This document shows positions 34,996 to 49,208 of a stretch of 64,000 nt of DNA, piece by piece. Source of the DNA: Sweltsa coloradensis (taxonomy: Eukaryota; Arthropoda; Insecta; Plecoptera; Chloroperlidae); assembly GCA_024449915.1 (NCBI GenBank), contig JAMZAV010000159.1, positions 868,001-932,000 of the forward strand, in the 5' to 3' direction. The notes under the pieces are model-generated. The model was given only the letters and a program-made list of their open reading frames with translations. It was not told the DNA's origin and made no database searches. The translations under genes were made by a program, and so were the position numbers. The stretch's first letter is position 1. Every line of letters begins with the position of its first letter.

Positions 34996-35149
34996 CGAGT
35001 TTGGCGCCACCGAAGGCGTCTTTGAATATCGCCGGGTGGTGGTGTTTGATGGCGTTCATGCGCCGGTGAGTGGCGCCCTCGCTCTGTTTCCGTCTCGGCT
35101 GCTCCACAGGTAAAACTCGGCGTCGCTTTTTAGGCAGTTTCGACCGTGC
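34996..35149 (-). CDS. Shaw: Shaw-type Kv channel, exon for basic segment after S6
   Basis: This 154-bp exon encodes 51 residues plus one base. It begins at the end of S6 (SHTQ/ARSKL) with the diagnostic Shaw/Kv3 cytoplasmic motif KLPKKRRRVLPVEQP, followed by RRMNAIKHHHPAIFKDAFGG. The acceptor is ...tgtttctag/GC and the donor G/gtgagt; entry is phase 0 and exit phase 1. It was found by translating around the splice sites, because the exon is short and lies between introns of 17.3 and 4.7 kb. The basic cluster lies directly below the membrane and is strongly conserved in the family. The more distal MNAIKHHHP stretch resembles what I recall of lophotrochozoan Shaw proteins, which is part of the weak evidence for the host phylum. 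Confidence 0.95.
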
Positions 35150-37619
35150 CTAGAAACAGGGAGCAAACAAAGCGTTATAATATAAGGCACACTGTATTAT
35201 GCTTAACAGTTTTATAACGATTCACAGTTTTTCCCGAATTCACATTGAATTGTGGGCCCTTGTAGAGTGTAGCCTGTTATGTTCCTTATCTGCACACGTT
35301 TTTTGGAATATAATATTACTGTATTTTTTTTTAAATAAACAAAATATAATGTTTTAACATATCATAATGAAAGTGTTAAATTGTTCGAATATTCATTCAT
35401 CATTGTAATTGATTTAAAATAAACAATGGTGTTTTAATTTTACAACCTATTTAAAAAGGGCTAGAAAATTGAAGTTTCTATCAACAAATCAAAAACGTTT
35501 TACACATTGAAAAAATCATGTTTTATTACACAGTTTCCAATTTTAGTTTCAATTAACTAAATCAAAGATCTGACAAATTTAAAAAAAAAAATTTTACTTT
35601 ATTAAACAGTTTTTCAAACATGTTGTCAAATCAATGAAAATCAAAACATAAACTGCTTTGCATTACTAAATAGGTTTATGGTATTATTATAATTTAAATA
35701 GTTTTGTTTCATTCATTATGTGGGCCTTACAAAACAAACGCAGTATAAAATTGAAGTAATCATAAGTATGTCAGCACAATTGCTTCTAACCATTCAATGT
35801 ACAAAATTATTGTTATGCTAGAACTAGATATTGCAATCTTTAGTGGTCCTACAATAGCAAGCATGCGAGGTAATCTTGGCAATGTGGGACACATGCAAAT
35901 ATAACCTCACAAACTAAATTTCGCATGAAACGCTTCCTTTGAAAATTTAATCAACTGTTTCGGACGGTTTAATTAAAACCGGCATACTAGTTTCTTAACT
36001 CACTAAGGTCTCTTTATAGTAGCTCTGTTGCAACTGTTTTTTAAGGTAAACAGAGGCATTCATATAATGTTTCGACCTCAGTTTATTAATTCTAACTTTA
36101 AGCTTCGGCGATATATCAATCAGAATATCAATAATTTCATTGAAGATTATCGAAGTTTTTTACTGTTATTTATTTTCATGTGAATTAATGATGATTATTT
36201 ATTTTTCGTAATTAGTTTTTTGTTTTTGGAATTAGTTCTTTTATATTTCAAGCCGTCACCGATAGCTCTCACAATACTGACGTTGTGTTTAATTGCTTTT
36301 TTCCTACGTCATCCACAACAGCTCGGCCGATGATTAAAACCAACGATTCGTATAAGTAACGCGCAGTCAATAACCAACCATTCTACTCTCAAACCGAATG
36401 TGAGTGCGTGACCGCGTTCTGCTATGGCGCTGTTGACTGTTTTGTTTGGGGAGGGTAGAGAGGAAGAACCGTTGCAACAGCTGCAATCTTTACACAATTC
36501 ACGCAAATTAGTGATGTGAAGATATGTCAGTTGTGAGTTTACTTCGAAATTATGTTATTTGATAAAGATTACACTTTATAATATGAAGTCTTAATGCTTT
36601 CGAAGAAATTAAATATAACACGCTAGCTAAAGAACAATCGCCCATTTTGTGCTTTAATCAAGAAATTATTTGTCTGATGTAGGAATATTTTTTATCTAGT
36701 CAGTATGCCAGTGATATAGTATATTTTCACAACTTTCTTCTTGAATTCTTCATTTAATACTTTGCTTTCATTATTTATTCGAATATCAGCCGAACATGTC
36801 ACAATTTCGCATTTATCGCGTATTACAACTTGTAAGCTTCACCATTATGTTTGTTTACAATCTTTGTCGCGCGTATTTCACGTATTTTATCGGGGTTGGA
36901 TCTTTTCCAATACTTCGATATCCGCTATTGGTTTTTCTCGATGCCGTTTAGGCTAATTTATAGGCGTGTTGTGAGCACCGTAGCAATATCAAAGCAGCTG
37001 TTTTTCAATATGCAAATATTACAGAAACGGTAACTTATTTATGCCAGCGGTAATTTGAAACCATTTTAAAGATAACAACAAATGGAATCGTTACAAGTGA
37101 AACAATGCGATGTGTTATTGTGTGTGAAGTAAGTATTCCTGTATTTGTTTCTAGTTAGCTGCACATTAACAACATGTTGTTCATTAGTGCATCTTTATGC
37201 ATATTCCTAAAATTATTAACACCAAGTTAATTATGAGCATTTTAAGATTTGTTTTTAATTTTGATGTCTAAGTGCCAGTTCTACCAAGTCTTAAGCTTAA
37301 GATAAATTTGACTCCAGTACTCTTTTTTAGGTACTCTTTTAAATACAGTCGGATTATTAATTTTATTTTGTATAAAATCTAGTCGTACCCAGTGAAATAT
37401 ACACTTAACGCTACTATACGTTTCTGTTGAAGTTTAATTTATTTGTATCGATAATACTCCTTTTATTATTCTATTATGTATGCTTACAATAGATAAAATT
37501 TAAAGCTCATTTGTGGTCATTTGACGTTTTTAAATATGCCTAAGTAAATACTAAAACAATAAATAGCAAGTCTTGAAATACGTATTATTTCAGCAGTGAT
37601 CACAAAATATGACTTAATA

Positions 37620-38138
37620 CTAGGGCCGGACGAAGACGAAGATATTTCGATACGACATCGATTAGTGGATATATTTTTTATATCAATATTTTGATTCCGT
37701 ATAAAAATATCGAAATTTAAAAAAACATCGGTTCAAAAAAAAATAAAAAAAATATATCGAGGCTAGGAAATTTTTAGAATGTAAATGCTGAAACCTTCAT
37801 TCTGTAAATACTCAAGAAAAATTGACATATTTCATGAAATTTCGGTTCGCGTGGTTATAACTAATATGGTGGAGGTGCCGGGTAGCCAATAGTAAATTCG
37901 TCCCGACTCTCACAAGTGATGGAAGTGTCTGGTCATTTAACGCAAGTGTAAGAACGTAAAGAGTAAACATCGTATTTCATTTTTGTCGTTTTTAGTCACT
38001 CATTATTTATAGGCCTACCTTGATACATTCTTTTAATTAAAGTCAAAACAGTTTTTGCATAATAACATATTTCGGTATATCGATGTAGAAATTTTAATTT
38101 GGTATCGATCGTTGAATGATATGTAATTGCACAGCCCT
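37620..38138. mobile_element. hAT-type non-autonomous element with 8-bp target duplication
   Basis: The ends are CTAGGGCCGG and the inverse AGGGCTGTGCAATT. Flanking direct repeats ACTTAATA (37612-37619 and 38139-38146) are identical. Short terminal repeats with AGGGC and an 8-bp duplication are hAT hallmarks. The interior has TATCGAT-rich palindromic text at both sides and a GGTGGAGGTGCCGGGT module at 37866. No transposase frame. Confidence 0.8.
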
Positions 38139-38156
38139 ACTTAATATTAACTATTT

Positions 38157-38784
38157 TTGGATGAGCGTAGCGAGCGAAGCGAAGATTCCATTTCACTACA
38201 CTGGAGAAAAAAATCCGGAATGTTTTTTTTTTTTTCTTTTTTTTATGTTTGTATTTTCATGTGTCTGTTAACACGATTCCAGCTAAACCGATACTCCAAT
38301 TGCGATGAAATTTTCTGGAGGCCTTCGAAATCTTTGAACTAAGAACTGCCACGTTTTTGAGCGTAACCAAAAAATTATTTCTCATGAAAATCGCAATTTT
38401 ACGATTTGTTTTCGATTTAAAAAAAAAATCTTCGATTTATACCACCTACATGCTTTATCCGATTGTAATGATGTTTTCACAGAACCTTAATTTTATGAAT
38501 TAATATATTCGTGTGAAATTTGAGCGCAATAAAATATTATTTTTTATGAAAATTGCAATTTTTCAATTTTTTCGACTTTTACAAAATTTCTTCGACTTAT
38601 AACACCTACATGATTTATCCGATTCTAATGATTTTTTCACAGAACCTTAATTTTATGAATTCATATATTCCTGTGAAATTTGAGTGGAATCAAAAAAATA
38701 TTTCTCATGAACACATGACAGCTCAAAGCACCAATTATGTTCATCCAACAACGCGCATGAAAAAGCGATTGCGAAGCTTCCTAG
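38157..38784 (+). mobile_element. HINE (Helentron-like), family A copy 3
   Basis: 5' TTGGATGAGCGTAGCGAGCG, TTCCATTTCACTACACTGG, poly-T, then two subrepeats with CAGAACCTTAATTTTATGAA. The 3' end is TTCATCCAACAACGCG, then a diverged hairpin and CTTCCTAG. T flanks both ends. It begins only 11 bp after the hAT target duplication. Confidence 0.83.
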
Positions 38785-41700
38785 TAATAAAAAATATTGT
38801 TGTACAGCCGCGTAAGAGAAATTATGGGCTCACCTCTATAAGGTGGAAATATGGATATTCCGCGGACTGGGAACATGGACAGAAAGACGCGTAACGTGAA
38901 GTAGCCTACGCAATCAGCCCGAATGTCCTGGTACGGAGTATTTCGCACCGGACTCTGTTAGGCCCGGGACCATTTAGTGACAAACTTCATCATACAATTT
39001 GCCAACTGGGAATCAACCTTTAGCCTGGCCATTAACGTGGTTGTGTACATTTCCATATGCCAACGTTTATGGTAATAGCCCCCATAATAATTTAACCTTT
39101 AGCTAAACAGTGGCATAATTCCGATACGTACTATCAAAGATACATTCACCTACCTTGCATGCATGATGCATGGATAACTTGAACATGCCACTTTAGTTTG
39201 CTGCAGATATCAAGTTATATTCAGTTAATGGATGAGAAACTAAAAATATCTCGTCGTTCGCCACCGAGTTAGGTTTTACAATGTCACATAAAAAAACGCA
39301 AAGCCGTAATAGAGGGATGATTAACGACCTCGCAATCCCTAGAAATTTGTAAGTTAACCGGCGTCCAATTTTAGTATCAGTGTGTATGTTTTTATTAGTT
39401 GGACATAATTTGTAGTAGCCTGAAGCACAGTGGCAGGCATTCAGAGCGTCACTAGGACACACCCTAATTGTAATCAAATCAAAATAGGTAGTTACAATCC
39501 CATTTAGAATGAGTTCTGAGACGTACAAATGTCGAGCAATAAAAAAGCATTGATATTCAAACGACGTATATGTAGTTTCGGCCTATTTCGTTATTGAATT
39601 GAATTGTTATTGTAAAGAAGCACAGGTTCCCTACAGTTGTGAGTGGTGTGCTGTTTCATTCAATACGGGTCGTTGTAGCACAATGTAGCCTATTGAGTTT
39701 GTCGACATCTTTGTATTCAGCGCCACGTTTGTGGGCATGTGTGTGCCATTTTCGACAACAATTACCAACGACATGTTACACATATTTAATAGCACAATAT
39801 GAAAGTAATGCCCCTCACCGTATTCCTGTAGATGTGTAACTTATATATAATATTATTTTAGAATAAAAATATAATATAACTAATTTTTTTAATGTCAAAT
39901 TCAACTGGAAATAATATGTAGAATATGTTGGCTGAATAACAAACCATCTCAATATTTAGAATGATTAAGATTTTTCATGAAAAATAACTGACGAATAAGT
40001 TGTTCATTAAAAAGAAAATTTTGTTATTTAAAAGCTAAATATTAGGTTATAATCGACAAACGAAAAAAGTAACATCTTTTTGTTTAAATATGTTAAGTCA
40101 TTTTATTTCAACATCTTATAAAACCTAACCAAACCTAGGGACAAATTTAAACCAGGTTTTTAAATATTGTACTTTTTAGGCCTGCATTACTTGCAAACAA
40201 TGCCGCTGGAAGAATTGGCATAACTGTGTTAGCTAATGGTCTAAATCCACATTCGATTGTGGTGTTAACCTACCATGCTATGGGGTGTTCATATTCTACA
40301 GGGCCAGTTTTATTTATCGAGTTTCGATTTCTCTGTCCGGTCAATGATTTATTTACAGATGCGGATTGTTTACCGTTGTGTACAAAATGGCAATGCAAAC
40401 ATTGACTAATTTAGTCGCGTCATGGAGCAACGGTTATGAAAATTCAAACTCCCCGGATTCGAACAAAGATGACGTAACTTTCCGTTGGCCAATCAGTGGC
40501 CGTCTTAATGTGGTTTCGTTTGATTGACGTGCGGCTAAGTGCGTCGCCTACAGCGAACCCTCTCGGAGTTTCACTCTCTTCAGGATTAAAGTCTTCAGAA
40601 CTTTAGTGCGCCTATCGCAAAACTTTTCCAACGATAAATGTTAATGAGCTGTTTGTTTTTCATGGATTTATTTTATTCTATCACACGTTTTTGTTAGACT
40701 AGCTATAGACATACTAATTTCTTGAGTTGGTTATTGATAGCTTTGTTTTGTGAACCCGTAAATAGTTATCAACATGTCGGTAAACACATTTCTTTGAGTA
40801 TCTTCTCGTTGTTAGTGTAAATATATTTTTAAATTGAAACCTTTTAGTCAAGTGATGTAAATTATTGTAAACCGCTCTAAATTTGGGGTTTAAAATAGTC
40901 TTTGTACAAAATACCGTTAAGCGCCTAACAGAATATAAACTGCTTTGTTTATTTGGCGTGTGATCATAAATTGAGGATTATTGCATAATGCGCGATATTG
41001 AAAATTGGAAATGTGGAGGCGGAAATTGACATTCATAAAATGTTGATTGGTTCGATTTGATTTATGACATGCGATTTTCCTGGCTATGCAGTATCAATAT
41101 GACGTGTGAGTTTACTGTTTATGCAGCCGACGAGCCAGCTAGATGTACGGGTTAGTGTCACCTATACCGGTATGTTTTACACACTTGTGCTCAAACGTTT
41201 TAAATCCTAGATATGTACTCTTGTGATAGCAAGTTACGTGGTTATGAAGCAGCAATATGATGTAAGACTGTTTCCAAGCTATGCAGTATTAATATTTAAT
41301 ATGTCAAAGAATTATTACAGTATCAATCCAAGTTTTGTACCTTTACATTCCAGGATGCGAGATAATTTTCTGATTTACGTCAGTAAGGCCGACGAAGACA
41401 ACTCCTAATCATCCGTCAGTTTCATCCCTCTTCTATATCACCGTCCAAATTGTAGGATTTATGGGCTTTCCCCCGGATAACAAGTTGAAGAAGATGAATT
41501 GCTTGGCTTGATATGTTCAAACTTGTAATAATATGTAGAAGTTTGTACAAAATGTGTCTAGTCGATTGAGGTTTTGGCTACGGTACTGCAATGTGATTAT
41601 GTGCGTTCAAAAATTATGTTTTCTCCATTTTTCATAAGACTTTTTTTTAAATACATAAACGTACAACGCAAATACAAATCATACATGCACGTAGCACATA

Positions 41701-44700
41701 CAGCTATCTACCTTGCAGATATCCCATAGTGTTGCGATGAAGGCTCGTGGCTCCCCACTGGCGTGGAAGAAGGGTAAAAAGGAATACACCTTATCAGCAT
41801 GTTACGTCTTCCTGGAGGAAATTACCATGGGAAAAGGTTGATTTCCTTCCCTTTCTTGGGGTCGTGTAATTTTCCTAGTTAAGTCTTGCGCCAACACGGA
41901 TCGTCGGGCTGCTGACAACGAAGCTCTTACTAGATATCGAGCCCCCCTCCCAACCCCTAAAGTCTCGGTTGGTCGCAGTGTAGCAGACTACCCCGACCCC
42001 GAGGCCTGAATTACCCCAACCCAATTTTCTAAATATCTTATGGATCGCTTTAAAAAGATACTTCCTACTACGGGAGAAAAATAAAGAAAGTTCGTGCTTC
42101 GTATTTGGGTAGATGTTGCAACGCGGCATCACTGTTTGAGTTTCTGTAGTTTATTAATTAAAAGTGCGTTAGTCAGGTTAAAAAAGTCGGTGATGCCGTA
42201 ATTTGTTGATGTGTTTAATATCATTATAGTATTTCTGTAAAATTTCGGAATATTTTACCAAATATAATTGATACCTATATTTTACCGCATGTATTCCATC
42301 CAATTTTTTAAATGACTTTGGGAGGGTTGCGAATATCCATTTATCGGTTTTGCTACAAATGACATTATATAAGCATTCTATAAATAGCACTCGTGTGCGT
42401 ATGTGAATGTATTGACTATTGATCAGGGTTATCCGTTAGTGAGGCAATGTAAAATGCAGACGTAAACCCCCACTTTTATTGGCCGGTCTATAAAGAGGCA
42501 AGTACCAGCTAATATTCATGTGGATCGCGGTACTTGCAGGAAAGTAATTCAGTCAAGCTAACTGCGTGGCGTAACCTTTCGTTTCTTTATTAGACAGCTC
42601 GCCAATAAATGTTCGTCGTAAGACTTGCAGGTGTGCATCGTGGCAAGAAAACACTTTGTTCCGGTGGAGAAGTGGAGAACTACATCGTTCGGTTGGAAGG
42701 AGAAGACAAATCTAGACAAAGAAACAGAACTGAATTCTTTAGGGACGTATATTTTTTGGCGCTATCAAAATAGTTTGGAAAATTGTTAAAGTTTACATTT
42801 TGGCGTATCTACCGTGCTATGTTAGTGATTTTTCTGATTAACAGTTGAGTCCTGTCAAGTATATATCTACATATTTCCATCCTCGAATTGTTAAATGTTT
42901 AGTGCTTATCGTCTACTCCAGATTTAAGTGGGGAGTGAGTGATTGTTCAAATACATTTAATGATAACTATAACAAGTATCAATTCATTAACGTTACCAAG
43001 TAAAGAAGCCACTTATCAGTAAACTGTTATCACTGGAGTGTTTCATTCACAACAACCAAACTAAAATTCACTCCATCCTTGCATTCATGTCGTGAGGGCC
43101 CAAATAGGAAACGACGGAGTTTGTTTCTTCGGAATAAAACTTGTCTTTCAGTATTCGCCCAGCCAGCGAGAGACACACACATGTTTAATCCCAGGGTGGG
43201 GTAAGATTTTAGAATTTCTGGATGTAATACCATATGAGGCCAGTTTGTGACATTAGTCGTAGTTTCAGTTTCCCTAGTCGTTATTCGCTGTGAAAGTAGT
43301 TAGTCTCGTCTGTGTTAGAATGTCACGTTATTCGCTTCAACGTTTCAAGTTTTCAGTACAAGATGATCATACTTCAATCGCTCAAGTATAGTTTCCAGAG
43401 AGTGGTAGTGTATAGGTTTTTCTATAGCTAGACTACAAGAAATTTCATAAGCAACTGAAACTAGTTCAAATCTTTTTATCACTTTTTTAGACTCTAAAGC
43501 TACCCTTAAGAGTTTTCTACGATAACTAACTTTTTCTTATATTAGTATACTGAAATTAACTAGGAAAGTAACTTAAGTTATTTCGGTTTTGTATAGTTAG
43601 GCAGGATTATTCAAGGGTTGTACGTGGCAAGCATTCGTCTTCCGACTGAGGATTACTTTGGTAATCTTTTAGTCAGTATTGGCGTTAGCAACAATTAATT
43701 AGACCTATAACACTGTATGTATCCATGCACATTTTGCCCGCAACAAGAGAAAAGTATTTATTTGGCATGCTAGATATTAATCAAAATGGATGGCGAAGAA
43801 CTGTCAGTAAAATGATGTATCCTTGCTATAAATCTCAATTTTTTATTTTAGAAATTGTGGTGTCGTAAATATTTGTTATTTGACCATTAAAATAGTTTGC
43901 AAAATGTTTGATATCCATTTTACGTTATAAATACGCCTCTTATCTAAACTCTGCATTGATCCTCTGGCTATGGAATGCAATATCATTTTATTATTTGCTT
44001 TTTAGACTAGCCAAACAGACTACTTCAATGATTTTCCTAAATTTATTGAGAATATCTACAGCTACAAAAAGTTAGTAAAACGGCTAAAAACGTAAATCAC
44101 TGAAATCAAATTATGCTGGGACATTTCTCTCCTTCCTTCTTTGGTATTAGTTTGGTTGCGGTCAGAAGTCCAAGTATAATAATTCACGGCTACTGCGTTC
44201 AAGCTTCGAATGCGGCAGAGAGCGTGGACGTCGTCGGGTAGAATCATAAATCACACACATTGCCTGATTACATAAACATGAGCCACCCAGTCAATCAGCA
44301 AGATCTTAGCTTCCCCTCCTTCAGACGGAAACGTAGCAATTATTTCTCGTGCTAAAGTTAGAAAAATACTTTATTTAATATATTTAAACATATAACATTA
44401 TTATTTTTGTTTGTTTTAACCTGATGACGGAAATAGCTTTTGATTTATGAAACGTTGTTGTTTTGTAAAAACATAGTTTTATCCACTTAAGTGTAAAATA
44501 ACTACAATATCTAAATTAATTTTCTTGTATTGCCACACATTATGAAGATACAACCATCGCCGAGGAAAGAAAATATAATACAACCATGCGTTTCATATTA
44601 AATATAAAGGAGTAAGGTTTATCTATAAAATGATATCCATAAATTAATAGCGATCAACGGTTTTACATTTTAGCCTTTTTTTAAAACATAATTTTCATTT

Positions 44701-45883
44701 GTGTATTGTGTATTCGTAAAATCTAAAAAAAAAAAAAAAAACAGTAGGTCCCGTACCGCTCCGCTGTATTGGTGTAATATTATATGTTGTGAAATATTAA
44801 TATTTTAATTTCTTACGTAGTAAAAGTAATTACAAATTATATATATTATGATCTAATGTCAGAATATATTACTGTTTCAAATTGGCTTGAAACTTTTCAT
44901 CTAATTTTGAAACCGGATACAACAAACGATGTTATATTATTTGCTGGTGGCAGAATTATTATTGTCGGTATAGTGTAGTTGAGGTCTCTAAATAGCTCAC
45001 ACCCGTTTAATATCGCAGCTAAAACAATCGTTACGTTCAATTTAAATCAAAGTAGGCATACATCAGGTTAAATACGACAATCACGTTTAGTCAACGCAAA
45101 CGATAATAATAATTTGTGATATAGTAACGACGAATAAACCAATAAGCAGGTGACTCAGACTCAAAACATTATTTTTATATCATCCTAGCTTTTGATGAAT
45201 GAAGATAATATCTAGTGGCCATATTTAGTTCGGAACCTAACCTATACGAACTATCTCTAATTTACTTGTTTTGCAGTTACTGTGGAAAGTTTAAAACTAA
45301 TTTACAAACCGTTTCAATATAAAGTGCTGTATATGATAGTTTCGCACCTGAAGGGTTTTTTTATAGAGCAGCACAATTCTACTTTTGACTTGTAAATTAT
45401 TTTCTCTGAAGACTTTTATTTCGTTTTGTAAAATTTCTTCTAACGATATTTTTCTTTCATGTGATTCATTCACTTTCCATTCAATGTTATTTCCGTTTTT
45501 CTTTGAAGCTCTCATTCAGTGATGTTTTTCGAATCAGCCCTATCTAAATGTCAAAGCATTCACTTAGATGTTGATGCTGTGCCAAGTAGTTTAGGCTTTA
45601 CATTTAAGAATCCCATCTTAGAAATATATGAAATATCAGTGGTTTCTCTTTAGTCTTTTGTTGAGGTTTTGAGTCGTCTCAAAGGAAATAGGTGAATTCA
45701 ATTTTGACGCAACGGAGGAAACTCCCATTGGTTTAGGTTCTCTAACACATATTTTACTGGGGAAAAGTCGAGATGCTTATGTGAAATGTATAATTTTGCT
45801 CCTGAAACTTGTTTAAAATGCTTTAATATTTTGTATTATGTTTCAATTATGTAGCTTGAGAATACTAATGTTTATTTTGACTC

Positions 45884-45975
45884 GGGCACGTCAACCGTGA
45901 TGTCAAGTGTGCCACTAGCCTATAGGATGATAAGGGGTGGACTCACCTGTGCTGGACAGATTCAGCCACAGGCGA
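45884..45975 (+). repeat. Dispersed CAACCGT repeat, copy 2
   Basis: GGGCACGTCAACCGTGATGT, TGTGCCACTAGCCTA, then GGACAGATTCAGCCACAGGC, in the same order as the copy at 50949-51055. Confidence 0.6.
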
Positions 45976-48636
45976 AAAAGAGTGAAGGAGAAATTGTTAT
46001 GTTGGCGAATTGTAATGTTTTATTTATTTTATTTTAACTATTTTTTATTGTTTATTTTAATTTTTTTTGCAAAAAAAATATGAATATTATATATGAAGTA
46101 GATTCATTTTAATTTCGGCGTAATTACTTGAATTTGAATTTATTTCATTTTAAATGTTATCAATCACTATCATATTGTACATTGTTCTTGTAATATTATG
46201 AGTTGAAACACGTTCTTTAGCAAATGTCTATATTGTTTCAATGTGGATGGCTCTAGTACGTATGAGAACGTTTTTGTGAAAGCAACGCCATATTTTGAGA
46301 ATAAATATACGGTTTTTGCTAATGAACTAATAACATTGAAAACTGGGACACAATACAAAATTTAAATAAACTAATCAATGTTTTCACTAACAATAAATTT
46401 AACAAAAAGATAAAAATGATGACAAACCTACATTATTCTCATCAACTTGTGTTTAAACAACCACAAAATGCTCTAGCTAAAAACAAATAATAATATGTTA
46501 CAGTACATCCACGTTCTGTTGTGGCAACGTTTTTGTTCTAGTTGTACGGCTATACCCATTCTCGTTTGTCACTGGGAAGGTGACACAGAGTTTTTGCTAC
46601 TCCGCGATTTATTCAAAACCTTGTGTCGCACGACTGTGATCGATGGTTAGGTCCAGATTTCATTGTTTATGCTAATACACCATTGTTACAGTTTTGTGTC
46701 TGACGTTTCATTGCAAAACGTACTGCGTTTAACGTTTACATAGCGTTTGTGATGCTTTATACGATCTATTATTTACACTTTACACCGTTAACAACGATGT
46801 GCACGTTATTATAGAAGACGATTTTTAAACGGCCTCTAATTTTTATCCAAAATACAATATAATATAACGTTAGAGTACTATGTTTACTCGTCTTTCTAAT
46901 GATCATCTGGTAATATGTGACATGAGGGCTCAGAAGCAGTTCACATATGTTTGTATCATTACAATGAAGTTAATGATCTCGTTTTAAAAACGTTTTCCTA
47001 CATTTTAAATAATATTAGGATTACTTTAATTTATTTATGGCAGAAGTGAAATAATCTCCACTACATTATGAGAGAAAATGACATTTCACCAATTAGAACC
47101 TGATATGTTAATTGTGTCCTTAAAAAATTACAAAACTATTCGAACAACTAACACTACTTAAGTGTATACGTGATAACAATACACAAGAAAACTTCGCGCA
47201 CTAAACTTCACTTGCCTTAAAACTTGACTTTCGCCCTATCTGCTGTAAAAACAATATTTGTCATAGCTCTTATGAAAGTTCCTAATACTCAGAAGGTTCT
47301 GCTATGGTGTAATACCGAACGCGGTACCCCAGGGAAAATGTCGACGGACCTTCCTCCGGAATCTCACAACTTACGTTCATCGTAACATCGCCCGAGCTAA
47401 AACCTCGTCCACGGCCATAGTTATCCTACCCCAAGGGCTTCGACGTATATAATCTCGAAACTTCCTGCTACATCCAACACAACACATGGCGCAAGGCGAG
47501 TCTCTAGCCTCTACCGCCCCTCTAAAAACTCAACTACTTGGCGCGCTTTGCAAGAAACTGTCCTGATTTCGCCAAGGAGGGGATTAAAGGGTAATTTAAT
47601 TTGTAGCTGACGCGAACAAAATTTTTTGTCAAGAGACAACTTTTATTAATTTTATTATCTCTAAGAACGAGATGAACGATTATTAGCAACGACGCCTTTA
47701 TCCTAACGAGCATTTTCGCTTCACTTCTTTCAAGTGACAAAAAGAAAACTGCAGTTCTAAGAGCTGACAGGAATAAGAACGAATATATTAATAATAATTA
47801 AATTAACTTAAGTTGTTTGAATTTGAGTTGTTAGACCGTTATATTAATTGTTTTCATATTGGTATTTCACTATTTAAGTGTCCTTTCCAGCACTATAAAG
47901 TTTAATCCAGAAATATTATAAAACGAAACCAAAATTAAATCTAGCATTTTCATTTTGACGCACATTTTCAATGCAGTAAAAAAAACTTGTCTATTTGTCA
48001 TCATAGTACATTGTATACGTACATTTTGCAATATATACGTTGAATGCAATTATCGAAGTCTATTAATTACTGCTTATTTAAAGAGTTTGCAGAACAAAAT
48101 ATAATTTGTTGTCTTTTAAAATACAATAATATGTATAATGTTCAAACCTTTTGAGAACGTTATAAATACAACGAGTTTGGCATTGTTCATTGTTTCCTAC
48201 GTTTAATTTTCAAAACTTTATTATTTATATGGGATAACAATTCTTTACAAAGGTGTGAATCGATCCTTTAAAAGGTGTATACTAGTTTTAATAGAAGCCA
48301 CCTGCAATTAATTAAAAAAATGATCTTATTTTCAAATTGAAGCTAGTTTTAGATCAGTTTAATTAACGATACTTCTTGAGGCCGTATTCCGTTTTCTTAA
48401 TGAGGCCGAACTTTAATACGAAACAGCTTCAAGTTGGACCCATATGTCTGGGTTTAATTAAACTGTTGTTACTGAAGTTATAATGCCAGTCATTTTTGTT
48501 TCTCCGCAGATTTGATTTTTAGTTTCATAACCAACATAGCCTTAGACTCGCCAAATACAACAACATAGCATAACTTCACGATGAAGCTAGAAATTTCCTA
48601 ATGATTTGTTGAGAACGTTCAATGTAAAGTTTCTAA

Positions 48637-49208
48637 CTAGGCCGCCTTGCGAATGCTTTTTTTAGTCACGTTAAAGGATGACCTTTTTTAAGTTTTTAGT
48701 TTGCGTGGGATCTCTTTACTTTTGCAAGTGCTTTTTGAACGCATTGTAGGTGATTGTTGTCAATTTTCTATTGTTACTTCTGTTATATTATATACCTCAA
48801 AAAACTTATATTAAAACCTTTATTTCTATGGATTCTGTTTAACATTTTCAACTTTATCTTTCAAAAGGCAATACATCACCATAACCTTAATGTCCATGTA
48901 AAATATGAACGTTGTAACCCTACCCGTTTGGTCAGAATCGGTCCAAATGTCACGAAAATATATCGCACTAAAAATTGTAAAAAAAAAATCGTAAAAGTAC
49001 GATATTCATGAGAAACATTTCTTCGATTGTACCCAAAAACGTGGCAAGTTTAAGTTTACAGATTTCAAAGGTCCCGTCCAATTTTCATCAAGTTCGCTTA
49101 TGCCGTTTGCCCGGTAGAGCGCAAACAAACAGACAGGGGGAAAAAAAACACCCTAGCTAATTTTTTTGTGGAGTCAGTGAAATTGAAGTCTTTGCTTCGT
49201 TCATCCAA
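48637..49208 (-). mobile_element. HINE (Helentron-like), family B copy 2
   Basis: Parallel to 3786-4547 from AGTTTGCGTGGGATCTCTTT to GTGAAATTGAAGTCTTTGCT, with the 5' end TTGGATGAACG at 49208. Its 3' end is diverged (CTAG present, hairpin weak). It has a single internal unit. Confidence 0.75.
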
